Shown one piece after another: positions 1 through 6,479 of a DNA stretch of 17,581 nucleotides (position 1 is its first letter; each line of letters opens with the position of its first letter). Location of the stretch: the NCBI GenBank assembly GCA_964517355.1, contig CAZFCK010000094.1, positions 1 through 17,581 of the forward strand, in the 5' to 3' direction. Source of the stretch: CAZFCK01 sp964517355 (GTDB taxonomy: Bacteria; Desulfobacterota; Desulfovibrionia; Desulfovibrionales; Desulfovibrionaceae). Under the pieces are notes generated by a model. It saw only the letters and a list, made by a program, of their open reading frames with translations. It had not been told where the DNA came from and ran no database searches. The position numbers and the translations under genes were made by a program.

Positions 1-42
1 TTTCCCCCCGGAAAAACCTAACAAGTCTTTAATCAGTGCTTC

Positions 43-83
43 CTTAAGAACCTTTATCAAAAGGTTCTTAAGCCACCGGAGAC
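43..83. repeat. Dispersed palindromic repeat, copy 1 (terminator-like)
   Basis: The arms CTTAAGAACCTTTA (43-56) and AAAAGGTTCTTAAG (59-72) form a near-perfect 14-bp stem with a tiny loop, followed by a short conserved tail reading CCACCGGAGACA. Almost the same unit recurs at 10339-10380. This copy begins 10 bases beyond the end of the ABC ATPase gene on the minus strand, so a transcription-termination role for that operon is the natural inference. One arm base (A56) breaks the symmetry that the other copy keeps. Confidence 0.8.
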
Positions 84-92
84 AGGCTTCTT

Positions 93-842
93 TCAGGTCG
101 GCAGGGCAAAGGCGCGGGCCACTTCCGGCCGGCGCAGCAAATCGCCCACCGTCTCGTAGACAAAAACATCGTCACGCGCGGCAAATGGCTTATCGATGTG
201 CCGGGCGAAGACCACGCGCCCAGGACCCGGCGCCAGGACAACGATATGGTGGCTCACGCGCACCGCTTCCGGCAGATCGTGGGTCACGAACACAGCGGCC
301 AGGCCGTTCTCTTCAATCAGCCGCACCAGCAGATCCTGCAGTTCCCGGCGCAGCCCCACATCCAGGGCGTTGAAAGGCTCGTCCAGCAGCAGCAAATCCG
401 GGTCCACGGCCAGGGCGCGGGCCAGGGATACACGTTGCCGCATACCGCCGCTCATTTCATGGGGGTATTTTGAAAGATCGCCCGACGACAGGCCCATGCG
501 CCGGGCCAGGCGTTCGACGACCGGGCCTCGTCCAGAGCGCGGCACGCCTTCGGCCTTGAGCCCGAACCCTATATTTTGGGCCGCCCGCCGCCAGGGCAGC
601 AATCGCGGCTCCTGAAAAACGCATGCCGTTTTCGAGAATCCGTTGACCACCTCCCCGCGCTCAGGCCGTACAAGTCCGGCGGCCATGTTGAGCAAGGTGG
701 TTTTACCGCAGCCAGAGCGCCCGACAATGGTCAAAATCCGCCCCGCTTTAAGCCGCAGGCTCACATCGCGCAGCACGTCTTCCGCGCCGAAGGAGTGGCC
801 GACATGGCGCCATTGGAGCGCAGGCGGCGCGGCGCGCGTCAT
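93..842 (-). CDS. ABC transporter ATP-binding protein, nitrate/sulfonate/taurine type
   Basis: Cytoplasmic ATPase that powers the importer formed with the two genes upstream of it. Visible in the 249-residue product are a Walker A motif GRSGCGKT (about residues 41-48), a Q-loop in FQEPRLLPWRR, the signature MSGGMRQR (about 130), Walker B LLLLDEP (about 150) and an H-loop VTHD (about 186). The LLPWR sequence after the Q-loop is typical of the SsuB/TauB/NrtD branch. I place the start at 842 because that ATG overlaps the permease stop codon by 4 bases (ATGA), the classic coupled arrangement. The frame extends 13 codons further upstream to 881, but that would overlap the permease by 43 bases. The substrate cannot be told from this subunit. 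A palindromic terminator-like repeat lies just downstream. Confidence 0.9.
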   Translation of the reverse strand: MTRAAPPALQWRHVGHSFGAEDVLRDVSLRLKAGRILTIVGRSGCGKTTLLNMAAGLVRPERGEVVNGFSKTACVFQEPRLLPWRRAAQNIGFGLKAEGVPRSGRGPVVERLARRMGLSSGDLSKYPHEMSGGMRQRVSLARALAVDPDLLLLDEPFNALDVGLRRELQDLLVRLIEENGLAAVFVTHDLPEAVRVSHHIVVLAPGPGRVVFARHIDKPFAARDDVFVYETVGDLLRRPEVARAFALPT

Positions 843-1642
843 GCCCCCCACCCGGCTTGTTTGCGGCGCGTGGAGCGCCATGGTTCCATGCGGCGTTTCA
901 GGGGCTCCAGCAACAAATGCTCAACCGCCAGCATCACGCACAGCACGGCGATGATCCAGGCCATGGCCTCGGAGGTCTCCAGGTTCACACGCGCCATGGC
1001 CATGCCCGCGCCTATGCCGTCCGTGGAGGCCAGCAATTCGGCCATGACCGCGGCCTTCCAGGACATGCCAAGGGCCGTCACCCATTCCGGAAACAAATAG
1101 GACAAAATGTGGGGCAAGTGCACGTCCCAAAGCATCATGGGCAACGGAGTGCCGAAAGAACGGGCCATGTCCTGGAGGTCTTTGTCCAGGGTTCTCGCTC
1201 CTTCCACAGCGCCGGCAAAGGTGATTGGCAGCGTCGTCACGACCACGGTAAACACCGGCGTCAGGCCCCCGCTACCGAACCAGAGCAGGGCGAGCACTAT
1301 CCAGGCTATGGCGGGCACGCCCAGCAGCACCGTGACAACCGGCTTCACGGCTTGAGCCGTACGCGGCGAGAATCCCGCCGCTATGCCCAGCAAGGAACCC
1401 ACCACTCCGGCAACCACGAATCCGCATAGCGCGCGTTGCGCCGTGAGCAACACCGCTGGGAGCGCTTCGCCCCGCACGTATAGCCCCCATAAGGCCTGTA
1501 CCGACTCCCCCGGCGAAGGCAGGATCATGGTTCCATAGACTTCGTGCCCCACCTGCCATAAGCCGATGAACACCAGCAGGCCGCAGAGCGACCACCAGGA
1601 ACGCCGTAATGCGTTGGACAATTTCCTTTGCAATTTCTGCAT
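839..1642 (-). CDS. ABC transporter permease, SsuC/TauC type
   Basis: Inner-membrane subunit of the importer, 267 residues, the usual size for this family. Hydrophobic segments lie near residues 19-36, 73-91, 101-123, 127-146, 186-204 and 227-243. The cytoplasmic EAA-type loop that docks on the ATPase is visible around residues 147-166 (EGARTLDKDLQDMARSFGTP). The LPSPGE sequence near residue 41, just after the first helix, is common in this family. The gene begins 33 bases after the binding-protein stop and ends in a 4-base overlap with the ATPase, so all three are almost certainly one operon. I see no good ribosome binding site before the ATG at 1642, so translation may depend on coupling to the upstream gene. 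Confidence 0.88.
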   Translation of the reverse strand: MQKLQRKLSNALRRSWWSLCGLLVFIGLWQVGHEVYGTMILPSPGESVQALWGLYVRGEALPAVLLTAQRALCGFVVAGVVGSLLGIAAGFSPRTAQAVKPVVTVLLGVPAIAWIVLALLWFGSGGLTPVFTVVVTTLPITFAGAVEGARTLDKDLQDMARSFGTPLPMMLWDVHLPHILSYLFPEWVTALGMSWKAAVMAELLASTDGIGAGMAMARVNLETSEAMAWIIAVLCVMLAVEHLLLEPLKRRMEPWRSTRRKQAGWGA

Positions 1643-1675
1643 ATAAAATATCGGAGAGCACGGAATGGAGGCGGA

Positions 1676-2656
1676 TCAGTTCACATAAAATCCGTTGTCC
1701 GGGAGTTCGCCGCCCACGAGTTTGGGAGAAATGCTCATGAGCGCGCCATAGTAAAATTCAAGATCCTTGCGCGCGTCCCTGGCCAGGGTGCGCTTGATGG
1801 CAAAGCTCCGCAACGATTTTTCCACGATCTGCGGTTGCATGGCAAACAGTGGGGCGAACTGTCTGGCCGCCTCAGCCGGATGCGCCTCTATCCAGTCGAC
1901 GGCCTGGCCCAGCCCGTCGACAACGGCGGCCACCACTTCAGGATGCTCCTGTGCCAGACTCTCCTGGCAAACCGTTGCGCCCAGAGGAATCAGAAGCTTG
2001 CTTCCTGTTGCGCTCTCCCACACGTCCTGGATTGCTATGCGCCGAACCGTAATGTTTTGCTCCGCCGCCTTGACCATGGCCGAGGTCGCCGCCGGTTCAG
2101 GTAGCAACACGGATGCGCAGCGCCCCGAAAGAAAAAGCTTCAAGCCCTGCATGGGGGATTCCGCATACTCGAGGCGCAGGTCGGTATCCGGCTTCATACC
2201 CTGTATAGTGGCCAAGTAACGGATAATCGTATCCGGCGTGTCGCCGCGGTAAAAGGTCATCAAGGTTTTACCGGCAAGATCGGTGAACGTATCTATCGTG
2301 GAATCAGTGGTCAGGATGCTCAGCACGCCGCCGTTTTGCACGTCCAGAAGCCGGATGGCCACACCCTTGTTGTAGAGATTCGCAGCCACGTTGGCCGGCA
2401 CCATGGCGACATGCACCTCGCCCGATACAACCCAGGTACGCAGAATGTCCGGAGTGCGCCAGAGTTGCATTGTTATTTCCGGCACCAGTTCCCGCAACCG
2501 GGCTTGCGCGGCGCAATGGCTCAGGGGCATGCACAGTGGGGCCGGCGGCCCAGCGAAAACGAGCTTCCGCAAGGCTGCCGCGTGCGCGGCTTGCGGCAGC
2601 ATGCCCCCAAGCGCGGCGGCGCCGCAGAATATGCAAAAATCCCTCCGTGAAACCAT
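1676..2656 (-). CDS. ABC transporter substrate-binding protein with Tat-type signal, NMT1/SsuA-like
   Basis: Probable periplasmic binding protein, 326 residues and first gene of the importer operon. The N-terminus has SRRDF followed by a hydrophobic stretch and an AHA-A cleavage-like site near residue 26. That matches the twin-arginine (Tat) export pattern, which would mean export in folded form. The body resembles COG0715/NMT1-type binding proteins, with phrases such as VHVAMVPANVAANLYNKG and DLAGKTLMTFYRGDTPD. The ligand is not evident: nitrate, sulfonates, taurine and pyrimidine precursors are all handled by relatives. The ATG at 2656 is preceded by a strong GGAGGAGG. The 75 bases upstream are AT-rich and probably hold the promoter, but I could not fix its boxes. 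Three cysteines lie early in the mature region or signal (FCIFCG, PLCMPL), unusual but unexplained. Confidence 0.87.
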   Translation of the reverse strand: MVSRRDFCIFCGAAALGGMLPQAAHAAALRKLVFAGPPAPLCMPLSHCAAQARLRELVPEITMQLWRTPDILRTWVVSGEVHVAMVPANVAANLYNKGVAIRLLDVQNGGVLSILTTDSTIDTFTDLAGKTLMTFYRGDTPDTIIRYLATIQGMKPDTDLRLEYAESPMQGLKLFLSGRCASVLLPEPAATSAMVKAAEQNITVRRIAIQDVWESATGSKLLIPLGATVCQESLAQEHPEVVAAVVDGLGQAVDWIEAHPAEAARQFAPLFAMQPQIVEKSLRSFAIKRTLARDARKDLEFYYGALMSISPKLVGGELPDNGFYVN

Positions 2657-2731
2657 GCCTCCTCCACGTTCAGTCGGCTGTAGTTTTTATGTTATTATTT
2701 CACGCTCTTGAGACTGAAAAAAAGAAACAAA

Positions 2732-2778
2732 GTCGCGGGCTTTCGCGCCCGCACGACGACCAGGGGAGGCCCTGGACG
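2732..2778. repeat. Dispersed double-hairpin repeat, copy 1
   Basis: This 47-base element contains a hairpin GCGGGC-TTTCGC-GCCCGC and a second one CCAGGGG-AGG-CCCTGG. It matches 17534-17581 base for base except for one missing C in the second hairpin. A third hairpin, GGGGCG-TTAC-CGCCCC, follows at about 2787-2802, but the other copy runs off the window before that point. It sits between the binding-protein start and the end of the glycine-zipper gene. There is no T run, so it looks more like a REP/BIME-style intergenic element than an ordinary terminator. Confidence 0.8.
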
Positions 2779-2870
2779 CCGGACAAGGGGCGTTACCGCC
2801 CCGTCTGCCGACAGTCAGGCTTCGGAAAAATTTCTCCCCCGCATTCCAAACCATGGCAGGAGAATACGTA

Positions 2871-3107
2871 TCAGCGGCGACGCCTCTCAACGTCCTGCCC
2901 GTGTATGGCGCCGGCCAGGCCGCCGAGAACGCCGCCAATGGCCGCGCCCACGCCCGCGTTGCCGCCCGAAAGAGCGCTGATGCCGGCGCCCACGCCGGCT
3001 CCGATGGCCGCGCCGCTCAGGGTGCCTTGCTGCGTCGGCGTCATATTCGTGCAGCCGAGCGTCACTATGAGAACCAGCACGGCACATACATACATTAACT
3101 TTCGCAT
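2871..3107 (-). CDS. Small glycine-zipper putative lipoprotein
   Basis: A 78-residue exported protein. The N-terminus MRKLMYVCAVLVLIVTLGC is a signal peptide ending in a lipobox-like LGC. The -3 residue is T rather than the usual L/V/I, so lipidation is likely but not certain. The mature part is a glycine zipper: GAAIGAGVGAGISALSGG then GAAIGGVLGGLAGA, with glycines every three to four residues as in the outer-membrane lipoproteins SlyB/OsmB and related repeats. It ends in a charged HGQDVERRRR tail. The ATG at 3107 has a clear GGAGGG upstream; longer in-frame starts have none. It begins 13 bases after the stop of the upstream gene, so the two are cotranscribed. Function is unknown; glycine zippers usually insert in or pack against membranes. 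Confidence 0.82.
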   Translation of the reverse strand: MRKLMYVCAVLVLIVTLGCTNMTPTQQGTLSGAAIGAGVGAGISALSGGNAGVGAAIGGVLGGLAGAIHGQDVERRRR

Positions 3108-3120
3108 GACGCCCTCCGTA

Positions 3121-3489
3121 TTATTTTTGCGCCTCAAGGTCCGGGGCGATGAGATCGTACCAGATGACTTCAACTACCGGCCGTTCAACGGCGTCCGGAT
3201 GGTCAAGGTAATATTGGTCCAGGTAGTCTTTGATCCCGTGAAAGGTGTCGTCGCACAGCCCTTTAACGAGCTTTTCGTTCAAGCTGTTGGCCGCCGGGCT
3301 TGCACCCTGATATTCCTTTTCAAGCTCGATGATTGTGCCCATGCCGAGTAAAAACGCCAGTTTTTCGCCTTTCGACGCTTCCAGCCAATGTTTGCCCGTG
3401 ACCACGGGCAACTCACCGGCAACCGACACCTCCACAGCGCCCATGCATAATACGCACATGAGCACGGCGATCACTGTCTTTCTCCACAT
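3121..3489 (-). CDS. Secreted small protein of unknown function
   Basis: A 122-residue protein with a Sec-type signal peptide (MWRKTVIAVLMCVLCMGAVE, cleavage probably after VAG near residue 27). The mature part reads as a small helical domain: KLAFLLGMGTIIELEKEYQG, one cysteine in KGLCDDTF, then YYLDHPDAVERPVVEVIWY. The last stretch (HPD, RPVV, IW) is the kind of conserved tail I recall from uncharacterised exported proteins, loosely reminiscent of Rap1a/Tai-like folds, but I do not assign that family. The ATG at 3489 has a strong GGAGGAG; an in-frame start 23 codons upstream lacks one and would bury the signal. First gene of an operon with the glycine-zipper protein, driven by the promoter at 3548-3575. 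Confidence 0.78.
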   Translation of the reverse strand: MWRKTVIAVLMCVLCMGAVEVSVAGELPVVTGKHWLEASKGEKLAFLLGMGTIIELEKEYQGASPAANSLNEKLVKGLCDDTFHGIKDYLDQYYLDHPDAVERPVVEVIWYDLIAPDLEAQK

Positions 3490-3547
3490 AGTGCTCCTCC
3501 TCCCTACGATGAGTGACGCATTTATGAACAGATCAACACTGGCTCCG

Positions 3548-3575
3548 ATTGTATGCAAGCAGGCACATTTTGCAA
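3548..3575 (-). promoter_or_regulatory. Candidate sigma-70 promoter for the small exported-protein operon
   Basis: Read on the minus strand, TTGCAA (3575-3570), a 16-base spacer and TACAAT (3553-3548) form a near-consensus promoter. Transcription would begin near 3541, giving a leader of about 50 bases before the start at 3489. The inverted repeat at 3586-3631 ends 10 bases upstream of the -35. Confidence 0.6.
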
Positions 3576-3585
3576 AGAGATATCA

Positions 3586-3631
3586 TTCCAATTCCATTTC
3601 AAAACAACCGTAATTCCGAATGGAATTGGAA
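3586..3631. promoter_or_regulatory. Operator-like inverted repeat
   Basis: TTCCAATTCCAT at 3586-3597 is the exact reverse complement of ATGGAATTGGAA at 3620-3631, with 22 bases between. The right arm overlaps a second palindrome, AATTCC-GAAT-GGAATT at 3612-3627, so the block holds several ATTCC/GGAAT half-sites. No T run follows on either strand, so it does not look like a terminator. It lies directly upstream of the -35 at 3570-3575 and is centred near -68 from the inferred start of transcription, where activators often bind. The regulator is unknown. Confidence 0.6.
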
Positions 3632-3927
3632 AGCGCGCCAGGACGGTGCGCTCGAAATACAAAGTATTTAATAAAATGAATCACAGTGGCGCGCAGCCCC
3701 TGACGCAGATGCATGAATGACGCACAGGAAAGGACGGAGAAACAGACGAACGGGAGAGGCAGCAACTCATTGGCCTGAAGTGGAAACGTCAGGCGCAGGC
3801 AAGCTTGGCTCGATTGACTGCTTGAGCATAATCAACGCCACAATACGCAGACAAGAAGAGTAAAGGACATCCTTCCGCTTGCCCGCGAGTTCACGCCTGC
3901 GGCAAACGCAAAGCATCCCGCGTTGCG

Positions 3928-3971
3928 AACAAGAAGCCGCCCCCGCCCTGTGGCACACAAGGCGGGGGCGG
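3928..3971 (-). terminator. Rho-independent terminator after the RRM gene
   Basis: CCGCCCCCGCC (3937-3947) and GGCGGGGGCGG (3961-3971) form an 11-bp all-GC stem with a 13-base loop. Read on the minus strand, it is followed by the moderately T-rich CTTCTTGTT (3936-3928). It starts 41 bases past the RRM stop. Between it and the repeat at 3586-3631 lie about 300 bases in which I see no credible gene; a 60-codon minus frame at 3583-3765 lacks a ribosome binding site and a recognisable product. Confidence 0.72.
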
Positions 3972-4012
3972 GCCTGCATGCTTTTACGGAATCGAATCCC
4001 CGCTAACGACGG

Positions 4013-4279
4013 TTACCGGCGTTGCGGGCGGGGTTGCCGGGGCTGCGCTTCGTTGACTTTCAACGTACGCCCCCCGAATTGCATACCATCGATGGCGCGG
4101 ATGGCTTCATCGGCGTCGGCCTTTTCCATTTCCACGAAGCCAAAACCACGTGAACGGCCTGTTTCGCGATCAAGGATTATTTTCGCGGACAACACCTCGC
4201 CATACTGAGAAAATAATTTGCTCACTTCCTCTTCGGACGCATTCCAAGGCAAATTTCCAACGTAAATACTGGTACCCAT
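4013..4279 (-). CDS. Single-RRM RNA-binding protein
   Basis: An 88-residue cytoplasmic protein made of one RNA recognition motif. RNP2 is IYVGNL (residues 5-10) and RNP1 is RGFGFVEM (44-51), with the aromatic residues that stack on RNA bases in place. The rest follows the usual beta-alpha-beta-beta-alpha-beta order, and the tail is basic (QPRQPRPQRR). Bacterial proteins of this size and layout are known from cyanobacteria, where several are cold-induced, and from many proteobacteria including Desulfovibrio-like species. The RNA target here is unknown. The ATG at 4279 has GAGGAG about 10 bases upstream. It is monocistronic: a strong terminator follows, and a candidate promoter at 4436-4464 would give a leader of about 150 bases, which invites post-transcriptional control. 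Confidence 0.93.
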   Translation of the reverse strand: MGTSIYVGNLPWNASEEEVSKLFSQYGEVLSAKIILDRETGRSRGFGFVEMEKADADEAIRAIDGMQFGGRTLKVNEAQPRQPRPQRR

Positions 4280-4435
4280 TGATCTAAATGCTCCTCGAAA
4301 AAAATAAAAGTGATGGACTAGATCAGGAAAACAAATACTTCCTTATCATGCGTCCGAAACGGCCGAGCCTCCTCGCATTTCCCCTTGCTGAACACGTAGT
4401 TACGACTATCTATGGCTGGCCCACTACAGTTTTCA

Positions 4436-4464
4436 TCTTTAGCCGAAGCACAACACCTCGTCAA
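4436..4464 (-). promoter_or_regulatory. Candidate promoter for the RRM gene
   Basis: On the minus strand TTGACG (4464-4459) is followed by 17 bases and TAAAGA (4441-4436). Transcription from here would leave a leader of about 150 bases before the start at 4279. A second possibility, TTGGCC, 17 bases and TATATC, lies further upstream around 4580-4610 and would give a leader of roughly 300 bases. Neither is proven. Confidence 0.4.
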
Positions 4465-4785
4465 GGCATAACTGGCTTTTTCTGTGAACAATTCGTATAT
4501 TTTTGGGCACAATGAAAAAGGCGGGAAAAATGAGGCGGAACCTCTTATTATGAAATTCTATGGTTTAGGGATAAAACGATATACACAACTTTAGCACAGG
4601 GGCCAAAGCGAAAAGACCAACCCCCTATCCGCCAAAGCATTTTTACGTATTTTTTTCTCCGGGCCTCCGCGCGCCCTCTTCACAAGCGACGGGAACCCTT
4701 GTAAGAAGTGAACCTGTCAACGCAACTGCTTTACTTCAACCGTCGCACAATCCCTATTGCGAGTCACGTCATGTACAATTCATGG
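4465..4785. other. Gene-free spacer between the RRM and sirtuin genes
   Basis: This AT-richer divergent spacer holds no frame that I believe. Short frames at 4288-4515 (plus) and 4318-4512 (minus) lack family features and good ribosome binding sites. It contains a pair of direct AGGCGG words around 4519-4537 and runs of T near 4640-4660. The sirtuin promoter must lie here or just downstream, but I found no convincing boxes. The sirtuin frame opens at a GTG at 4708, so part of this stretch could be coding if that start is used. Confidence 0.5.
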
Positions 4786-5529
4786 ATGAAATCCGCTATC
4801 ATATGCGCTTCAATATGGCGCGAGGCCAAAACGGTTCTTGTTCTTACCGGGGCTGGCATATCCGTTCCCAGCGGCATCCCCGATTTCCGCAGTCCCGGCG
4901 GGCTCTGGGAGCGATTTAAACCTGAGGAAGTGGCGACCTTGCAGGCCTTGCGCTCCCATCCGGAAAAAGTGTGGGAGTTTTTATTGGAAGCCGACAACAT
5001 GCTTGACAGCGCGAAGCCGAATCCCGCGCATGAAGCTCTTGCGGCCATTGAGTCCGCGGGGCACGTCACCGCGGTCGTAACCCAAAACATAGACGGACTG
5101 CACCAGCGGGCCGGCTCGCGCAACGTCATCGAGTTTCACGGTTCCGGGCGTCGCTACTATTGCATGGGGTGCAAGAAGGACTACCCCGCCGAGCAAATCA
5201 AGAACCTGACGCCCGCGGATATTCCGTTGCGTTGCGATGCCTGCGGCGATGTGGTGCGCCCCGATTTCGTTTTCTTCAATGAGCAGATCCCGGTGGACGC
5301 CATGAAAGACGCCTTCAACCTCGCTGACCGCGCCGACCTTATCGTCATCGTCGGCACTTCCGGAGAAGTCGCCCCCGCCAATTCCCTGCCTTTGCACGTC
5401 AAACGAAACGGGGGCAAAGTTATTGAGATAAATCGGGGTTTTTCCAATTTCGGCAATGTTACCGACATCCGGGTGATCGCCTCCGCCGAAGAAGCCCTGC
5501 CTGTGATCAGCGAATCACTCACGGCATAA
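4786..5529 (+). CDS. cobB: Sirtuin, NAD-dependent protein deacylase
   Basis: Removes acyl groups from protein lysines using NAD+, releasing nicotinamide and O-acyl-ADP-ribose. Numbered from the ATG at 4786 (247 residues, usual for bacterial sirtuins), the Rossmann motif TGAGISVPSGIPDFR is at about 21-35, TQNIDGLH at 99-106, the catalytic histidine in FHGS at 118 and a zinc knuckle at CMGC (126, 129) and CDAC (150, 153). GTSGEVAPAN near 190-200 completes the NAD site. The Tyr-x-x-Arg pair of desuccinylase-type sirtuins (FYNAR in E. coli CobB) is replaced by FLLEA here, which points to short-chain deacylation such as deacetylation. The start is uncertain: ATG at 4771 and GTG at 4708 are in frame, and none has a strong ribosome binding site. 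It lies 109 bases before tolQ on the same strand, probably a separate transcript. Confidence 0.92.
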   Translation: MKSAIICASIWREAKTVLVLTGAGISVPSGIPDFRSPGGLWERFKPEEVATLQALRSHPEKVWEFLLEADNMLDSAKPNPAHEALAAIESAGHVTAVVTQNIDGLHQRAGSRNVIEFHGSGRRYYCMGCKKDYPAEQIKNLTPADIPLRCDACGDVVRPDFVFFNEQIPVDAMKDAFNLADRADLIVIVGTSGEVAPANSLPLHVKRNGGKVIEINRGFSNFGNVTDIRVIASAEEALPVISESLTA

Positions 5530-5638
5530 TATCCTTTGGCTTGACGCGAGCGGTCAAGACTTGTAGTGCCGCAGGTGTAGACTTTTTCTAAAATACTGTG
5601 CTACAGGATTTCCCAAACATATTTTTTGGAGCGCGCCC

Positions 5639-6358
5639 ATGCAAGAGTTGCAACTCTTCGAATTGTTGAGCCACGCCACCCTTGTGGTCAAATTCGTTCT
5701 CGGCCTTCTGGCCGCCATGTCCCTCGTAAGCTGGGGCATCATCTTCACAAAGCTCTTTACCCTGGCCAGCGCGCGGCGCAAAATCAACAACAGCCGCTAT
5801 GAATTTCAGGAAGCCGACGGCTTGCGTTCCGCCATCAAGATCATGGGCCGGGACATCCGTTCTCCGGGCTATCAAGTGGCGGCCGGCGGCGTGAACGAAC
5901 TCAATCGCCTCGACGATTTCAGCCAGGAAAAAATGCACATTATCATGGACAACCTGCGCCGGGCCTTGCGCCAAAGCGTCAGCGAGCAGATTCAGAACTT
6001 GTCCAGTTCCCTGTCGTTTCTGGCCACCTGCGCCAACGCCGCGCCATTTATCGGTCTTTTCGGCACGGTATGGGGCATCATGCATTCGTTCCACTCCATC
6101 GGACAAATGAAAACAGCCGCCCTGGCCGCTGTCGCACCCGGCATTTCCGAGGCCCTGGTGGCTACCGCCATCGGCTTGGCCGTGGCCATACCAGCCACCG
6201 TGGCCTACAACCATTTCATGGGCAAGCTGAGCATGATCGAAGCCGATCTGGTGAACCTCGCGGGAACGTTTTTAAACAGAGTGCAACGCGAACTACCTGA
6301 AATGGAAGAATCCAAGCCTGCGCAAAAGTCCGCGACACGCCCAGCGGCGCGCTTGTAG
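5639..6358 (+). CDS. tolQ: TolQ, proton-channel subunit of the Tol-Pal system
   Basis: Inner-membrane protein of the MotA/TolQ/ExbB family, 239 residues. With TolR it uses the proton gradient to drive TolA. Three membrane segments are visible: about 14-36, 125-147 (APFIGLFGTVWGIMHSF) and 167-189 (ISEALVATAIGLAVAIP), separated by a large cytoplasmic loop, as in E. coli TolQ. The TM2 GLFGTVWGIM and TM3 EALVATAIGLAVAIPA motifs are family hallmarks. The TolB and Pal genes downstream decide for Tol rather than Exb. GGAG lies 9 bases before the ATG. No strong promoter is seen upstream; TAAAAT at 5589-5594 could be a -10, but its -35 is poor. A gap of 121 bases separates it from tolR, unusually wide for this operon. 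Confidence 0.94.
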   Translation: MQELQLFELLSHATLVVKFVLGLLAAMSLVSWGIIFTKLFTLASARRKINNSRYEFQEADGLRSAIKIMGRDIRSPGYQVAAGGVNELNRLDDFSQEKMHIIMDNLRRALRQSVSEQIQNLSSSLSFLATCANAAPFIGLFGTVWGIMHSFHSIGQMKTAALAAVAPGISEALVATAIGLAVAIPATVAYNHFMGKLSMIEADLVNLAGTFLNRVQRELPEMEESKPAQKSATRPAARL

Positions 6359-6441
6359 CCTTTCAGAACCTCGTGCCCGCAAACGGGTTTTATCATGTGT
6401 TCGATGAACAATTGTATCGCTTATTCCTGATCAAACTAACT

Positions 6442-6467
6442 ATTTCACCAGGCACAACCGGTGAAAT
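6442..6467 (+). promoter_or_regulatory. Hairpin immediately upstream of the tolR ribosome binding site
   Basis: ATTTCACC (6442-6449) pairs perfectly with GGTGAAAT (6460-6467) around a 10-base loop. The stem ends 3 bases before the GGAG at 6471-6474 and 12 bases before the tolR ATG. An earlier small stem, CCCG-CAAA-CGGG followed by TTTT (6376-6391), sits nearer tolQ and could act as a weak attenuator. Together they suggest that tolR level is tuned separately from tolQ. Confidence 0.5.
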
Positions 6468-6479
6468 TGCGGAGCTGCA

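Noticed and set aside
2470..3351. A 293-codon open frame on the plus strand
   Set aside because: It crosses the starts and ends of three minus-strand genes and a hairpin repeat, is Arg/Pro/Ala-rich and has no recognisable domain or ribosome binding site.
3583..3765. A 60-codon minus-strand frame with a hydrophobic start
   Set aside because: No ribosome binding site or family likeness, and it runs through the operator-like repeat at 3586-3631.
5540..5558. CTTGAC...GTCAAG stem after the sirtuin as a terminator
   Set aside because: Only 6 bp with a 7-base loop and no T run; too weak to call.
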